From Nemertoderma westbladi (Eukaryota > Xenacoelomorpha > Nemertodermatida > Nemertodermatidae), in contig JAUCBJ010005654.1 in NCBI GenBank assembly GCA_032718475.1, positions 1-57,640 on the forward strand: DNA of 57,640 bases, read 5' to 3'. This document shows, piece by piece, positions 42,062 through 53,045 of the stretch; the first letter of the stretch is position 1; each line of letters starts with the position of its first letter. Under the pieces are notes generated by a model that was not told where the DNA came from, did no database searches, and saw only the letters and a list, made by a program, of their open reading frames with translations. The position numbers and the translations under genes were made by a program.

Positions 42062-42899
42062 TTGTATTTTGTATGTACATCAGTACATCCATGCTTCACC
42101 ATAGACTACTGACCCGGTTCATTGGTTTGTTTCTTTGTCGGAAGAGTTTACCTTGTATTAATGCCATTACCTGGAACAAATAAATACTGGGAAATATACT
42201 GTACTTAAGGGGGGTACCATTTTGGTCCAAAATATGTCGAAATTATTTTTATGATCTATTATAATACACGATTAAATGGTGTTTCCAAATCTGAAAACCG
42301 CTATTTAATAGCTCTTTAGTTTTCAAATTATATCAATTTCCATTTATGGAGACCTATTGAAATTAGTATTACTATGTATAATGAAAGGAAAGATTATCTC
42401 CAAATATTTTTTTCATGAAATTGTCAACTTCTAAACCCTACTACTTCTACAATTTTTAAGCAATTAGTCTGAAAATTTCTGTTGGTGTCTACATAGCCAT
42501 CCTGCATAAAAGTATCAGGCAACTTTTGAAATTTTTTATTAATAAAATTTAATACTATTTATAACAAACCTAAAAAATTAGCATAAATTTGCAGCGCCAC
42601 CTAGCGGTGCAGAATTATTTTCAAAAAATTTCGCCTGATTGTTATGTTGTTATATAGTTATGTTGTTATGCTATCATATGAAAAAAACTTTAATATGATT
42701 AGATTCAAAACTGTAAAAGCCTTAGGGATTTAAGCGCAACCAAGTTTTTTTTAATGTTAACTTGTATTAACTAATAATAAATATCGAAAAATAAAACTTT
42801 TCTGCGACCTGTTATGTAAAATAGCATCTTGGGTACCGATATTTCAAATTATACGCAAAACCAAACAATTTTGGTCATCATCAGCTGTCAGGTCAGGTA
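42062..42899. other. AT-rich non-coding sequence
   Basis: No gene or tandem repeat seen; GCGCCACCTAGCGGTGC near 42594 is a short palindromic GC word in AT-rich surroundings. Confidence 0.4.
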
Positions 42900-44735
42900 T
42901 TCTAGGTCATTGATCAAAAAAATTGCTTAGCTTCGTCCTGGGATAAGGACGCCCTTGGTCCTGGATTAATAACCCAAATACTTGGCTGCAGGGGTACAAA
43001 ATATGGCCTGGCCAGGCAGATGGTGATCTACCAATGGCTGGTCAGGAGTAGAGTGTTCTCATGTCCACTCTGAGTGCACTTCACTGCGACCTGCACCTGG
43101 CAGCAGGGGTACAGGGCATGACCCAGCAGATGAGCTGCACAGCCAATAGTGGGTGATGTGCGCCAGATTAGGTATGGGTGATGGGCCTCATATCTGACTC
43201 CACTGCGACACCTAACCTGTGGAATGGCAAAGGGTGTGGTATTTGCCCCGAGAGCTGACTCGGTAAAAAAGCACCCCCAACCCCCACTATGGATTACATT
43301 AGTAATCCGGAGGTCCGGCCACTAGAGGCCAGTGGAATTACCGGACACAATCGGCCTCACAGGCGTCAGATATCTCCTGACCGGCTGCCTGTCTCACCCC
43401 CTACTGGAGAGAGAGCGGCCAACAATTCTTTGAGTCCCTTTCCTGATGACCTTTCTGGCCCAAACCATGGGTCACCAGGGAGGCCAGATTGTGAGGGGGG
43501 TGGGATTCTGGAGTTGGAGGCTACTCTCATGTTCCACCCCGACCAACAAAGCCATTGGTGAATCTGAGGCAAGTCACTAGACTAGCCTCAGTAAACACCC
43601 TAACACTCCGGTCCCCAATGCGACAAGGTGAGCTGACTGCCTTGGTGTTCCCCCTGAGGTCTTTAAAATACCTGAGTGTTTAAAGCTCATCTATCCCATC
43701 ATAGTAGACATGTACCGAACAACAAGAGTCCCACAAGAAATTAAAACAAATAAGTTGGTGCCAGTTCCTAAGAAGGGCAACCTAACATGGGGCGTCCTCA
43801 AGACACACTTGCACCATTCTTGTTCATAATTGTGGCTGACTATGTTCTACGCATGTCCTTAGATCAATGATGATGGGATGATGATAACTCCACCTGCTGG
43901 CTCCGGAAGTCGAGGAAATCCTGCCAAGTACCTAACTGATCTAGACTTTGCTGATGACTTAGGAGTACCCTCAGCTCATTAGAACAGGCTGCTTCTAGTG
44001 TTGGTCTTTTTATTAACTCCAGAAAGACCAAAACTTTGACAGTTAACTTTGAAAGTCCTCAGCAAGTCTCTGACCGGATGAGCATAAGCTCAAAGGATGG
44101 TATGCTTGAGCATGTGGACGACTTCTGTTACCTGGGATCATGGATTGGGAAGTCAGGTGAGGACCTTCGAATACATAAGGGAAAGGCATGGGCAGCCTTG
44201 AATAGGCTTTCCAGGATTTGGAAGTCACCGAGAATTAATCGGAAACTTAAGGTCCGATTATTTGGAGCAGCAGTAGTTCCAGTACTCCTCTATGGGAGTC
44301 CATGCTGGGCTCTAACTGCTGAGGACACCAAATCTTTGAATGGTACATTCACAAGAATGCTACGCCGGGTTCATTGTGTCAAGTACAATGCACACATCTC
44401 CAACCAGACACTATATAACATTGGAGGTGTCTCATTGGTTCCCCCAAGCTTGACACTAGAACAAAATCGCCTCCGCTTTGCAGGACATTGCTTTCGCTGT
44501 GAAGACCAGCCAGTGCATAATCTTGTATTGGCAGCCTCATGGAGTGAATAAGCATGGTGGACAGCCCATGACTTTCTTGAGACGCATCTCAAAGGACATT
44601 GGCCTTTAAGATGCAGATGATCTAGTAAATGTCATGGGTGATAGGGAGTTGTGGCGGCGCAATTTTGGCGACAAGCCGGCACAACGTTCTTAAAAATGCA
44701 GCTGCAACGCAGCATGCCGATCCTAGTAGTTTACA
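42900..44735 (+). pseudogene. Decayed, internally deleted LINE (plus strand)
   Basis: The GC-rich leader (about 42900-43640) has no clear domain. From about 43650 interrupted frames give VPQEIKTNKLVPVPKKGNL (RT palm entry), then after an internal deletion QDTLAPFLFIIVADYVLR, then LTDLDFADDLGVP (catalytic FADD, near 43945). From 44036 a 171-codon frame has EHVDDFCYLGSWIGKSGED, RLSRIWKSPRINRK, VLLYGSPCWALT and TFTRMLRRVH. The 3' end (to about 44735) is shared with the minus-strand fragment at 8156-8747. RT motifs 1-3 are missing, so it is inactive. The clade is unresolved, possibly RTE-like. Confidence 0.85.
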
Positions 44736-44869
44736 ATTTTGAAACGCTGAGAGTGATAAATCGAAGAGTTGTCCGAAAATTGTGTACCCTCCGCCCCCCT
44801 TAATAATATATTTTACCAAGACACTTCTCCGTGACCTGTTTGAGACTGCACAGATACTCACGTTCTAGA

Positions 44870-45190
44870 TCCCGAAAACGTTTTTACTTGGAAAAGTAAA
44901 TAGTATATGATAGGTTGTTGAACATCAGCTACAGTAAATATCCATGAAATAGGTTGATCCTGAAGACATGGAATAGTAAATATTAGTTCTGCCTTTCCAT
45001 ACACAATTATGTTTGACGCGTTCGTTGCATTTAGTTCACCTATTATTGGTATGATATTCAGTTCTAATAAGTTAATGTATTTAGGTGGGATAGCCCTGAT
45101 ATCGCTCCCACTATCAATAAATAACTCCCCTCTAATGGCATCGCAGCGACATATACGGCATTAACTCTGCCAAGAGCCGTACCTATGCAT
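44870..45190 (-). pseudogene. Gypsy-like retrotransposon protease fragment, minus strand
   Basis: The minus strand reads LGRVNAVYVAAMP and, after a one-base frame change, GELFIDSGSDIRAIPPKYI, then ELNIIPIIGELNATNAS and WIFTVADVQQPII. FIDSGSD followed by a hydrophobic IRAIPP is the retropepsin active-site loop of Gypsy-type elements. Sequence lower than 44870 shows no RT. The matching gag tail lies at 52045-52380 on the same strand, beyond the satellite array. Confidence 0.75.
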
Positions 45191-45224
45191 TAGGGCAACG
45201 ATTTTGAACAATTCTTCGGGCTTC

Positions 45225-45405
45225 GCCGAAAATCGCGAAATTTCGCTAACGTCGCGATTTTTTCTAAGATTGTCCACCTACAGTATAGTATTCGTAACCA
45301 CAAAATTTCCCGAAGATCACGACGTTTGCGAAGTTAAATTTTGTGTTTACCAATGCAATAGGTGGGGCTTCACAAACGTTGCGATCTTCGCGAATGCATG
45401 ATCTA
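45225..45405. repeat. Two diverged satellite units in head-to-head orientation
   Basis: One unit in plus sense (about 45278-45342: CCACCTACAG, AACCACAAAA, GATCACGACGTTTGCGAAG) is followed by one in minus sense (about 45343-45405: TTTTGTGTTTACCAATGC, GGTGGGGCTTC, ACGTTGCGATCTTCGCG). The pair can fold into a hairpin. Just left is a third, weaker piece, AAAATCGCGAAATTTCGC. These are edge copies related to the array at 46165-52035. Confidence 0.75.
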
Positions 45406-45652
45406 GAAGATTTTTAAAAAGTAAGAAAATCTATAATCAAAAATATATTTTTTAAAATTTTACTCCATTATTAGTTCTAGACAAAAAAATATTTTTAAAT
45501 AAAATAGCTAACATGTTCTATAGTATATATATTAGTATGATATTAGTATGACAGTACTGTATTAGTATTGTTCACATAATTCTAGAATGTTATATATATA
45601 TGTACATGTTTATAGTACAGATGGTATAAAATAATATTCTAGAAGTCCATGT
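45406..45652. other. AT-rich spacer with TTCTAGAA-type words
   Basis: ATTCTAGAAT (near 45578), ATTCTAGAAG (near 45638) and related CTAGA words recur here, and again at 46033, 46096, 46155 and 52504. TTCNNGAA is the core of a heat-shock element; relevance is unproven. Confidence 0.5.
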
Positions 45653-45659
45653 ATGAATT

Positions 45660-46022
45660 CGATAGGTTTGGGTTTAAACAAGTGGTTAGGGTTTTGGTTA
45701 GGGTTGAATTTACATGGGTTTATGGTTAGGGTTAGTGTTAGGGATAGAGTTCGGGTTATGGTTGGGTTTATGGTTAGGGTTGGGTTTATGGTTAGGGTTA
45801 GTGTTAGGGATAGAGTTCGGGTTATGGTTGGGTTTATGGTTAGGGTTGGGTTTATGGTTAGGGTTAGTGTTAGGGATAGAGTTCGGGTTATGGTTGGGTT
45901 TATGGTTAGGGTTGGGTTTATGGTTAGGGTTAGTGTTAGGGATAGAGTTCGGGTTATGGTTGGGTTTATGGTTAGGGTTGGGTTTATGGTTAGGGATAGG
46001 GATAGAGATCGGGTTAGGGTTT
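45660..46022 (+). repeat. Telomere-like (TTAGGG-derived) 66-bp repeat
   Basis: GGTTAGGGTTAG, GTGTTAGGGATAGAG, CGGGTTATGGTTGGG and TTTATGGTTAGGGTTGGG form a 66-bp unit present four times in a row (from about 45724), with partial units at both ends. It is built from degenerate TTAGGG, the telomeric repeat of deuterostomes, and forms a higher-order unit. The two long frames through it exist because 66 is a multiple of three. Confidence 0.9.
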
Positions 46023-46164
46023 GGTTTGAAAATATTCTAGAACATTTTAGCGATTTATTTAAAAATAATTTTTTCTCTAGAACTTATATATTTTCTTCTA
46101 GAACAGTTATTAAAAAAATTTTGTTAGTTCTTGATTTTCTTACCTTTAAAAAATATTCTAGAAC

Positions 46165-49100
46165 ATTCGCAAAGATCGCGACGTTTGGTCGTGATTGATC
46201 CAAACCCTAATTGGTCGTGAAGATCACGATGTTTGCAAAGCTCCACCTATAGTATTGGTAAACACACAATATCGCGAAGATCGCGACGTTTGCGAAGCTC
46301 CACCTATAGTATTGGTAAACACAAAATATCGCGAAGATCGCGACGTTTGCGAAGCTCCACCTATAGTATTGGTAAACACAAAATATCGCGAAGATCATCA
46401 CATTCGTGAAGCTCCACCTATAGTATTGGTAAACACAAAATATCGCGAAGATCGCGACGTTTGCGAAGCTCCACCTATAGTATTGGTAAACACAAAATAT
46501 CGCGAAGATCGCGACGTTTGCGAAGCTCCACCTATAGTATTGGTAAACACAAAATATCGCGAAGATCATCACATTCGTGAAGCTCCACCTATAGTATTGG
46601 TAAACACAAAATATCGCGAAGATCGCGACGTTTGCGAAGATCCACCTATAGTATTGGTAAACACAAAATATCGCGAAGATCGCGACGTTTGCGAAGCTCC
46701 ACCTATAGTATTGGTAAACACAAAATATCGCGAAGATCATCACATTCGCGAAGCTCCACCTATAGTATTGGTAAACACAAAATATCGCGAAGATCGCGAC
46801 GTTTGCGAAGCTCCACCTATAGTATTGGTAAACATAAAATATGGCGAAGATCGCGACGTTTGCGAAGATCCACCTATAGTATTGGTAAACACAAAATATC
46901 GCGAAGATCATCACATTCGTGAAGCTCCACCTATAGTATTGGTAAACACAAAATATCGCGAAGATCGCGACGTTTGCGAAGCTCCACCTATAGTATTGGT
47001 AGACACAAAATATCGCGACGTTTGCGAAGCTCCACCTATAGTATTGGTAAACACAAAATATTGCGAAGATCGCGACGTTTGCGATGCTCCACCTATAGTA
47101 TTGGTAAACACAAAATATCGCGAAGATCGCGACGTTTGCGAAGCCTCACCTATAGTATTGGTAAACACAAAATATCGCGAAGATCATCACATTCGTGAAG
47201 CTCCACCTATAGTATTGGTAAACACAAAATATCGCGAAGATCGCGACGTTTGCGAAGCTCCACCTATAGTACTGGTAAACACAAAATATCGCGAAGATCA
47301 TCACATTCGTGAAGCTCCACCTATAGTATTGGTAAACACAAAATATCGCAAAGATCGCGACGTTTGCGAAGCCTCACCTATAGTATTGGTAAACACAAAA
47401 TATCGCGAAGATCGCGACGTTTGCGAAGCTCCACCTATAGTATTGGTAAACACAAAATATCGTGAAGATCGCGACGTTTGCGAAGCTCCACCTATAGTAT
47501 TGGTAAACACAAAATATCGCGAAGATCGCGACGTTCACGAAGCTCCACCTATAGTATTGGTAAACACAAAATATTGCGAAGATCGCGACGTTTGCGATGC
47601 TCCACCTATAGTATTGGTAAACACAAAATATCGCGAAGATCGCGACGTTTGCGAAGCCTCACCTATAGTATTGGTAAACACAAAATATCGCGAAGATCGC
47701 GACGTTTGCGAAGCTCCACCTATAGTATTGGTAAACACAAAATATCGTGAAGATCATCACATTCGTGAAGCTCCACCTATAGTATTGGTAAACACAAAAT
47801 ATCGTGAAGATCGCGACGTTTGCGAAGCTCCACCTATAGTATTGGTAAACACAAAATATCGTGAAGATCGCGACGTTTGCGATGCTCCACCTATAGTATT
47901 GGTAAACACAAAATATCGTGAAGATCATCACATTCGTGAAGCTCCACCTATAGTATTGGTAAACACAAAATATCGTGAAGATCGCGACGTTTGCGAAGCT
48001 CCACCTATAGTATTGGTAAACACAAAATATCGTGAAGATCGCGACGTTTGCGAAGCTCCACCTATAGTATTGGTAAACACAAAATATCGTGAAGATCATC
48101 ACATTCGTGAAGCTCCACCTATAGTATTGGTAAACACAAAATATCGTGAAGATCGCGACGTTTGCGAAGCTCCACCTATAGTATTGGTAAACACAAAATA
48201 TCGTGAAGATCATCACATTCGTGAAGCTCCACCTATAGTATTGGTAAACACAAAATATCGTGAAGATCGCGACGTTTGCGAAGCTCCACCTATAGTATTG
48301 GTAAACACAAAATATCGTGAAGATCGCGACGTTTGCGAAGCTCCACCTATAGTACTGGTAAACACAAAATATCGCGAAGATCATCACATTCGTGAAGCTC
48401 CACCTATAGTATTGGTAAACACAAAATATTGCGAAGATCGCGACGTTTGCGATGCTCCACCTATAGTATTGGTAAACACAAAATATCGTGAAGATCGCGA
48501 CGTTTGCGAAGCTCCACCTATAGTATTGGTAAACACAAAATATCGCGAAGATCGCGACGTTCACGAAGCTCCACCTATAGTATTGGTAAACACAAAATAT
48601 TGCGAAGATCGCGACGTTTGCGATGCTCCACCTATAGTATTGGTAAACACAAAATATCGCGAAGATCGCGACGTTTGCGAAGCCTCACCTATAGTATTGG
48701 TAAACACAAAATATCGCGAAGATCGCGACGTTTGCGAAGCTCCACCTATAGTATTGGTAAACACAAAATATCGTGAAGATCATCACATTCGTGAAGCTCC
48801 ACCTATAGTATTGGTAAACACAAAATATCGTGAAGATCGCGACGTTTGCGAAGCTCCACCTATAGTATTGGTAAACACAAAATATCGTGAAGATCGCGAC
48901 GTTTGCGATGCTCCACCTATAGTATTGGTAAACACAAAATATCGCGAAGATCATCACATTCGTGAAGCTCCACCTATAGTATTGGTAAACACAAAATATC
49001 GCGAAGATCACGACGTTTGTGAAGCTCCACCTATAGTATTGGTAAACACAAAATATCGCGAAGATCGCGACGTTTGCGATGCTCCACCTATAGTATTGGT

Positions 49101-52035
49101 AAACACAAAATATCGCGAAGATCATCACATACGTGAAGCTCCACCTATAGTATTGGTAAACACAAAATATCGCGAAGATCGCGACGTTTGCGATGCTCCA
49201 CCTATAGTATCGGTAAACACAAAATATCGCGACGTTTGCGATGCTCCACCTATAGTATTGGTAAACACAAAATATCGCGAAGATCATCACATTCGTGAAG
49301 CTCCACCTATAGTATTGGTAAACACAAAATATCGCGACGTTTGCGAAGCTCCACCTATAGTATTGGTAAACACAAAATATCGCGACGTTTGCGACGCTCA
49401 CCTATAGTATTGGTAATCACAAAAGATCGCGACGTTTGTGAAGCTCCACCTATAGTATTGGTAAACACAAAATATCGTGAAGATCGCGACGTTTGCGAAG
49501 CTCCACCTATAGTATTGGTAAACACAAAATATCGCGAAGATCGCGACGTTTGCGAAGCCCCACCTATAGTATTGGTAAACACAAAATATCCTGAAGATCG
49601 CGACGTTTGCGAAGCCCCACCTATAGTATTGGTAAACACAAAATATCGTGAAGATCGCGACGTTTGCGAAGCTCCACCTATAGTATTGGTAGACACAAAA
49701 TATCGCGAAGATCGCGACGTTTGCGAAGCCCCACCTATAGTATTGGTAGACACAAAATATCGCGAAGATCATCACATTCGTGAAGCTCCACCTATAGTAT
49801 TGGTAAACACAAAATATCGCGACGTTTGCGAAGCTCACCTATAGTATTGGTAATCACAAAAGATCGCGACGTTTGCGAAGCTCCACCTATAGTATTGGTA
49901 AACACAAAATATCGCGACGTTTGCGAAGCTCACCTATAGTATTGGTAAACACAAAATATTGCGACGTTTGCGAAGCTCCACCTATGGTATTGGTAAACAC
50001 AAAATATCACGATGTTTGCAAAGCTCCACCTATAGTATTTGTAAACACAAAATATCGCGAAGATAGCGACGTTTGCGATGCTCCACCTATAGTATTGTTA
50101 AACACAAAATATCGCGAAGATCGCGACGTTTGCAAAGCTCCACCTATAGTATTGGTAAACACAAAATATCGCGAAGATCATCACATTCGTGAAGCTCCAC
50201 CTATAGTATTGGTAAACACAAAATATCGCGAAGATCATCACATTCGTGAAGCTCCACCTATAGTATTGGTAAACACAAAATATCGCGACGTTTGCGAAGC
50301 TCCACCTATAGTATTGGTAAACACAAAATATGGCGAAGATCATCACATTCGTGAAGCTCCACCTATAGTATTGGTAAACACAAAATATCGTGAAGATCGC
50401 GACGTTTGCGATGCTCCACCTATAGTATTGGTAAACACAAAATATCACGAAGATCATCACATTCGTGAAGCTCCACCTATAGTATTGGTAAACATAAAAT
50501 ATCGCGAAGATCGCGACGTTTGCGAAGCTCCACCTATAGTATTGGTAAACACAAAATATCGCGAAGATCGCGACGTTTGCGAAGCTCCACCTATAGTATT
50601 GGTAAACACAAAATATCGCGAAGATCATCACATTCGTGAAGCTCCACCTATAGTATTGGTAAACACAAAATATCGCGAAGATCGCGACGTTTGCGAAGCT
50701 CCACCTATAGTATTGGTAAACACAAAATATCGCGAAGATCGCGACGTTTGCGAAGCTCCACCTATAGTATTGGTAAACACAAAATATCGCGAAGATCGCG
50801 ACGTTTGCGAAGCTCCACCTATAGTATTGGTAAACACAAAATATCGCGAAGATCATCACATTCGCGAAGCTCCACCTATAGTATTGGTAAACACAAAATA
50901 TCACGACGTTTGCGAAGCTCCACCTATAGTATTTGTAAACACAAAATATCGTGAAGATCGCGACGTTTGCGAAGCTCCACCTATAGTATTGGTAAACACA
51001 AAATATCGCGACGTTTGCGAAGCTCCACCTATAGTATTTGTAAACACAAAATATCGTGAAGATCGCGACGTTTGCGATGCTCCACCTATAGTATTGGTAA
51101 ACACAAAATATCGTGAAGATCGCGACGTTTGCGAAGCTCCACCTATAGTATTGGTAAACACAAAATATCGCGTAGATCGCGACGTTTGCGAAGCTCCACC
51201 TATAGTATTGGTAAACACAAAATATCGCGAAGATCATCACATTCGTGAAGCTCCACCTATAGTATTGGTAAACACAAAATATCGCGAAGATCGCGACGTT
51301 TGCGAAGCTCCACCTATAGTATTGGTAAACACAAAATATCGTGAAGATCACAACGTTTGCGAAGCTCCACCTATAGTATTGGTAAACACAAAATATCGCG
51401 TAGATCGCGACGTTTGCGAAGCTCCACCTATAGTATTGGTAAACACAAAATATCGCGAAGATCATCACATTCGTGAAGCTCCACCTATAGTATTGGTAAA
51501 CACAAAATATCGCGAAGATCGCGACGTTTGCGAAGCTCCACCTATAGTATTGGTAAACACAAAATATCGCGAAGATCTTGACGTTTGCTAAGCTCCACCT
51601 ATAGTATTGGTAAACACAAAATATCGCGACGTTTGCGAAGCTCCACCTATAGTATTGGTAAACACAATATATCGCGACGTTTGCGAAGCTCCACCTATAG
51701 TATTGGTAAACACAAAATATCGTGACGTTTGCGAAGCTCCACCTATAGTATTGGTAAACACAAAATATCGCGACGTTTGCGAAGCTCCACCTATAGTATT
51801 GGTAAACACAAAATATCGCGACGTTTGCGAAGCTCACCTATAGTATTGGTAAACACAAAATATCGCGACGTTTGCGAAGCTCCACCTATAGTATTGGTAA
51901 ACACAAAATATCGCGACGTTTGAGAAGCTCCACCTATAGTATTTGTAAACACAAAATATCGCGAAGATCATCACGTTCGTGAAGCTCCACCTATAGTATT
52001 GGTAAACACAAAAGATCGCAATCTTCTTAAAAATT
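46165..52035 (+). repeat. CpG-rich 57-bp satellite array, about 100 units
   Basis: The unit is TATCGCGAAGATCGCGACGT, TTGCGAAGCTCCACCTATAG, then TATTGGTAAACACAAAA (57 bp). Subtypes: one with ATCATCACATTCGTGAAG in the middle, one 48 bp long lacking GAAGATCGC, and a few one base shorter (GCTCACC instead of GCTCCACC). The 48-bp form dominates the right end (51600-51950). Because 57 and 48 are multiples of three and the unit lacks stops, frames of up to 1070 codons (plus) and 579 codons (minus) stay open; I do not regard these as genes. The segment near 47460-47980 recurs 1026 bp (18 units) later. The minus-strand unit FTNTIGGASQTSRSSRYFV resembles the adjoining Gypsy gag tail. Confidence 0.97.
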
Positions 52036-52044
52036 GTGACGTTT

Positions 52045-52380
52045 GTGAAATTTCGAGATCTTGACCAAAGAAATTTTCAAAATCATTGCCTTACTCCACG
52101 TATGGCAGAGTGCTCCCATCTCTCTGGTGATTTGATGGTTTGTTGTTTCGAAATTTGCAGGGTGGTTGACATATGGTGGCTTCGGTACCAAACCCTAAAT
52201 GATAATAACACCAAGGTCCTTCTGGATTGAATGATCGTGAGTTTGAGTTAGAATGCTGATCCTGACTACGAGTTATAAATCATCTTCTTGAAGAATGACC
52301 TCCATCTCTGATACAAGATAACTCCTTCATTTGAACAGTTATTTGTGACATTTGATCAACCAGGAGTTGATGGAATAATA
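52045..52380 (-). pseudogene. Gypsy-like gag C-terminus fragment, minus strand
   Basis: From about 52375 the minus strand reads VDQMSQITVQMKELS, a serine-rich stretch, then WCYYHLGFGTEATICQPPCKF, then (after a stop) DFENFFGQDLEISQTSQF. The CxxH...A..C..PC.F pattern is the zinc-finger-like end of Gypsy gag. Two in-frame stops break it. The frame continues into the satellite, where SQTS and FVFTNTIG reappear in every unit. The protease that should follow is at 44870-45190, about 7 kb away. Confidence 0.7.
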
Positions 52381-52390
52381 TTATAAAAAA

Positions 52391-52443
52391 GGGTGGGGGG
52401 GGGGGGGGGTGGTGGTGGTGGGGGGAATTGCCCCCCCCCCCCT
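52391..52443. repeat. G-tract and C-tract, low complexity
   Basis: A G-rich run with GGT repeats (52393-52426) is followed after AATT by a run of 14 C (52430-52443), which can form a hairpin. Both are likely length-variable. Confidence 0.8.
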
Positions 52444-52499
52444 GCCTCCACGCCCCTTACGCCTATGGATATTGGTGAAAACAAAATATAAAATCCAAG

Positions 52500-52565
52500 G
52501 ATTTCTAGAATACTAATCTAGAAGTCTTGATTAAACCGTTAGGGCCTATGGTTAGGGTTTTTATA
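52500..52565 (+). repeat. Right-hand TTCTAGAA and TTAGGG words
   Basis: TTTCTAGAATACTAATCTAGAAG is followed by CCGTTAGGGCCTATGGTTAGGG. The same order (TTCTAGAAG, then TTAGGG-like DNA) occurs left of the satellite at 45638-45740, so both flanks may derive from one repeat type. Confidence 0.5.
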
Positions 52566-52789
52566 TTGTTATGATTTAGATTAGATCATTGAGTTTTAAT
52601 GTTACAGCAAAAACCGTAGGGCCTACTTATGTGGCCGGCCATATTAAACCATCTTTGGACATTATAGGGCTAAAAGTTAAATTAATAGCGGTGTTGCAAT
52701 TATTGTATGTTCAAATGCCAACAAAGGTAACAAAAGAAATTCAATTGTCACTTTACCAACAAAAGGCACATTCATAAATTTAGACAGGC

Positions 52790-52809
52790 AGTGAGTGAGT
52801 GAGTGAGTG
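52790..52809 (+). repeat. (GTGA)n microsatellite
   Basis: Five GTGA units. Confidence 0.85.
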
Positions 52810-52919
52810 CTACTCTGATGTATAATGCATTAAATACAGTAATTATTATGTAGGAGGTTTAAATTTAGCATTACTACACTTCCATTTTGTGTCACAGTTT
52901 CCAGGCTATTTGATGGTCA

Positions 52920-53045
52920 ATTTAGGCCTATTTGGTAGTGTAGGCCTACCAGTTTAGGCCTTTGGTATGTGTACCAGTTTAGGCCTATTTGGTATGTGTA
53001 CCAGTTTAGGGCTCTATTTTGGTATATATGTAAGTAGTTTAGACC
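52920..53045 (+). repeat. Short tandem repeats containing AGGCCTA
   Basis: Four to five imperfect units of about 30 bp built from TTTAGGCCTATTTGGTA and TGTGTACCAG. AGGCCTA words occur throughout the window. Confidence 0.7.

Noticed and set aside
45653-46198. 181-codon ORF with VRVSVRDRVRVMV repeats
   Set aside because: It is the TTAGGG-derived 66-bp repeat read in frame.
46195-49407. 1070-codon ORF as a repeat-protein gene
   Set aside because: It is wholly made of the 57-bp satellite; other frames on both strands are also open and copy variation follows DNA-level CpG changes, so the frame is a product of unit length.
50098-51837. 579-codon minus ORF with a repeated FCVYQYYRWSF pattern
   Set aside because: Antisense reading of the same satellite.
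46165-52035. CRISPR array
   Set aside because: Units are contiguous with no unique spacers, and the context is eukaryotic.
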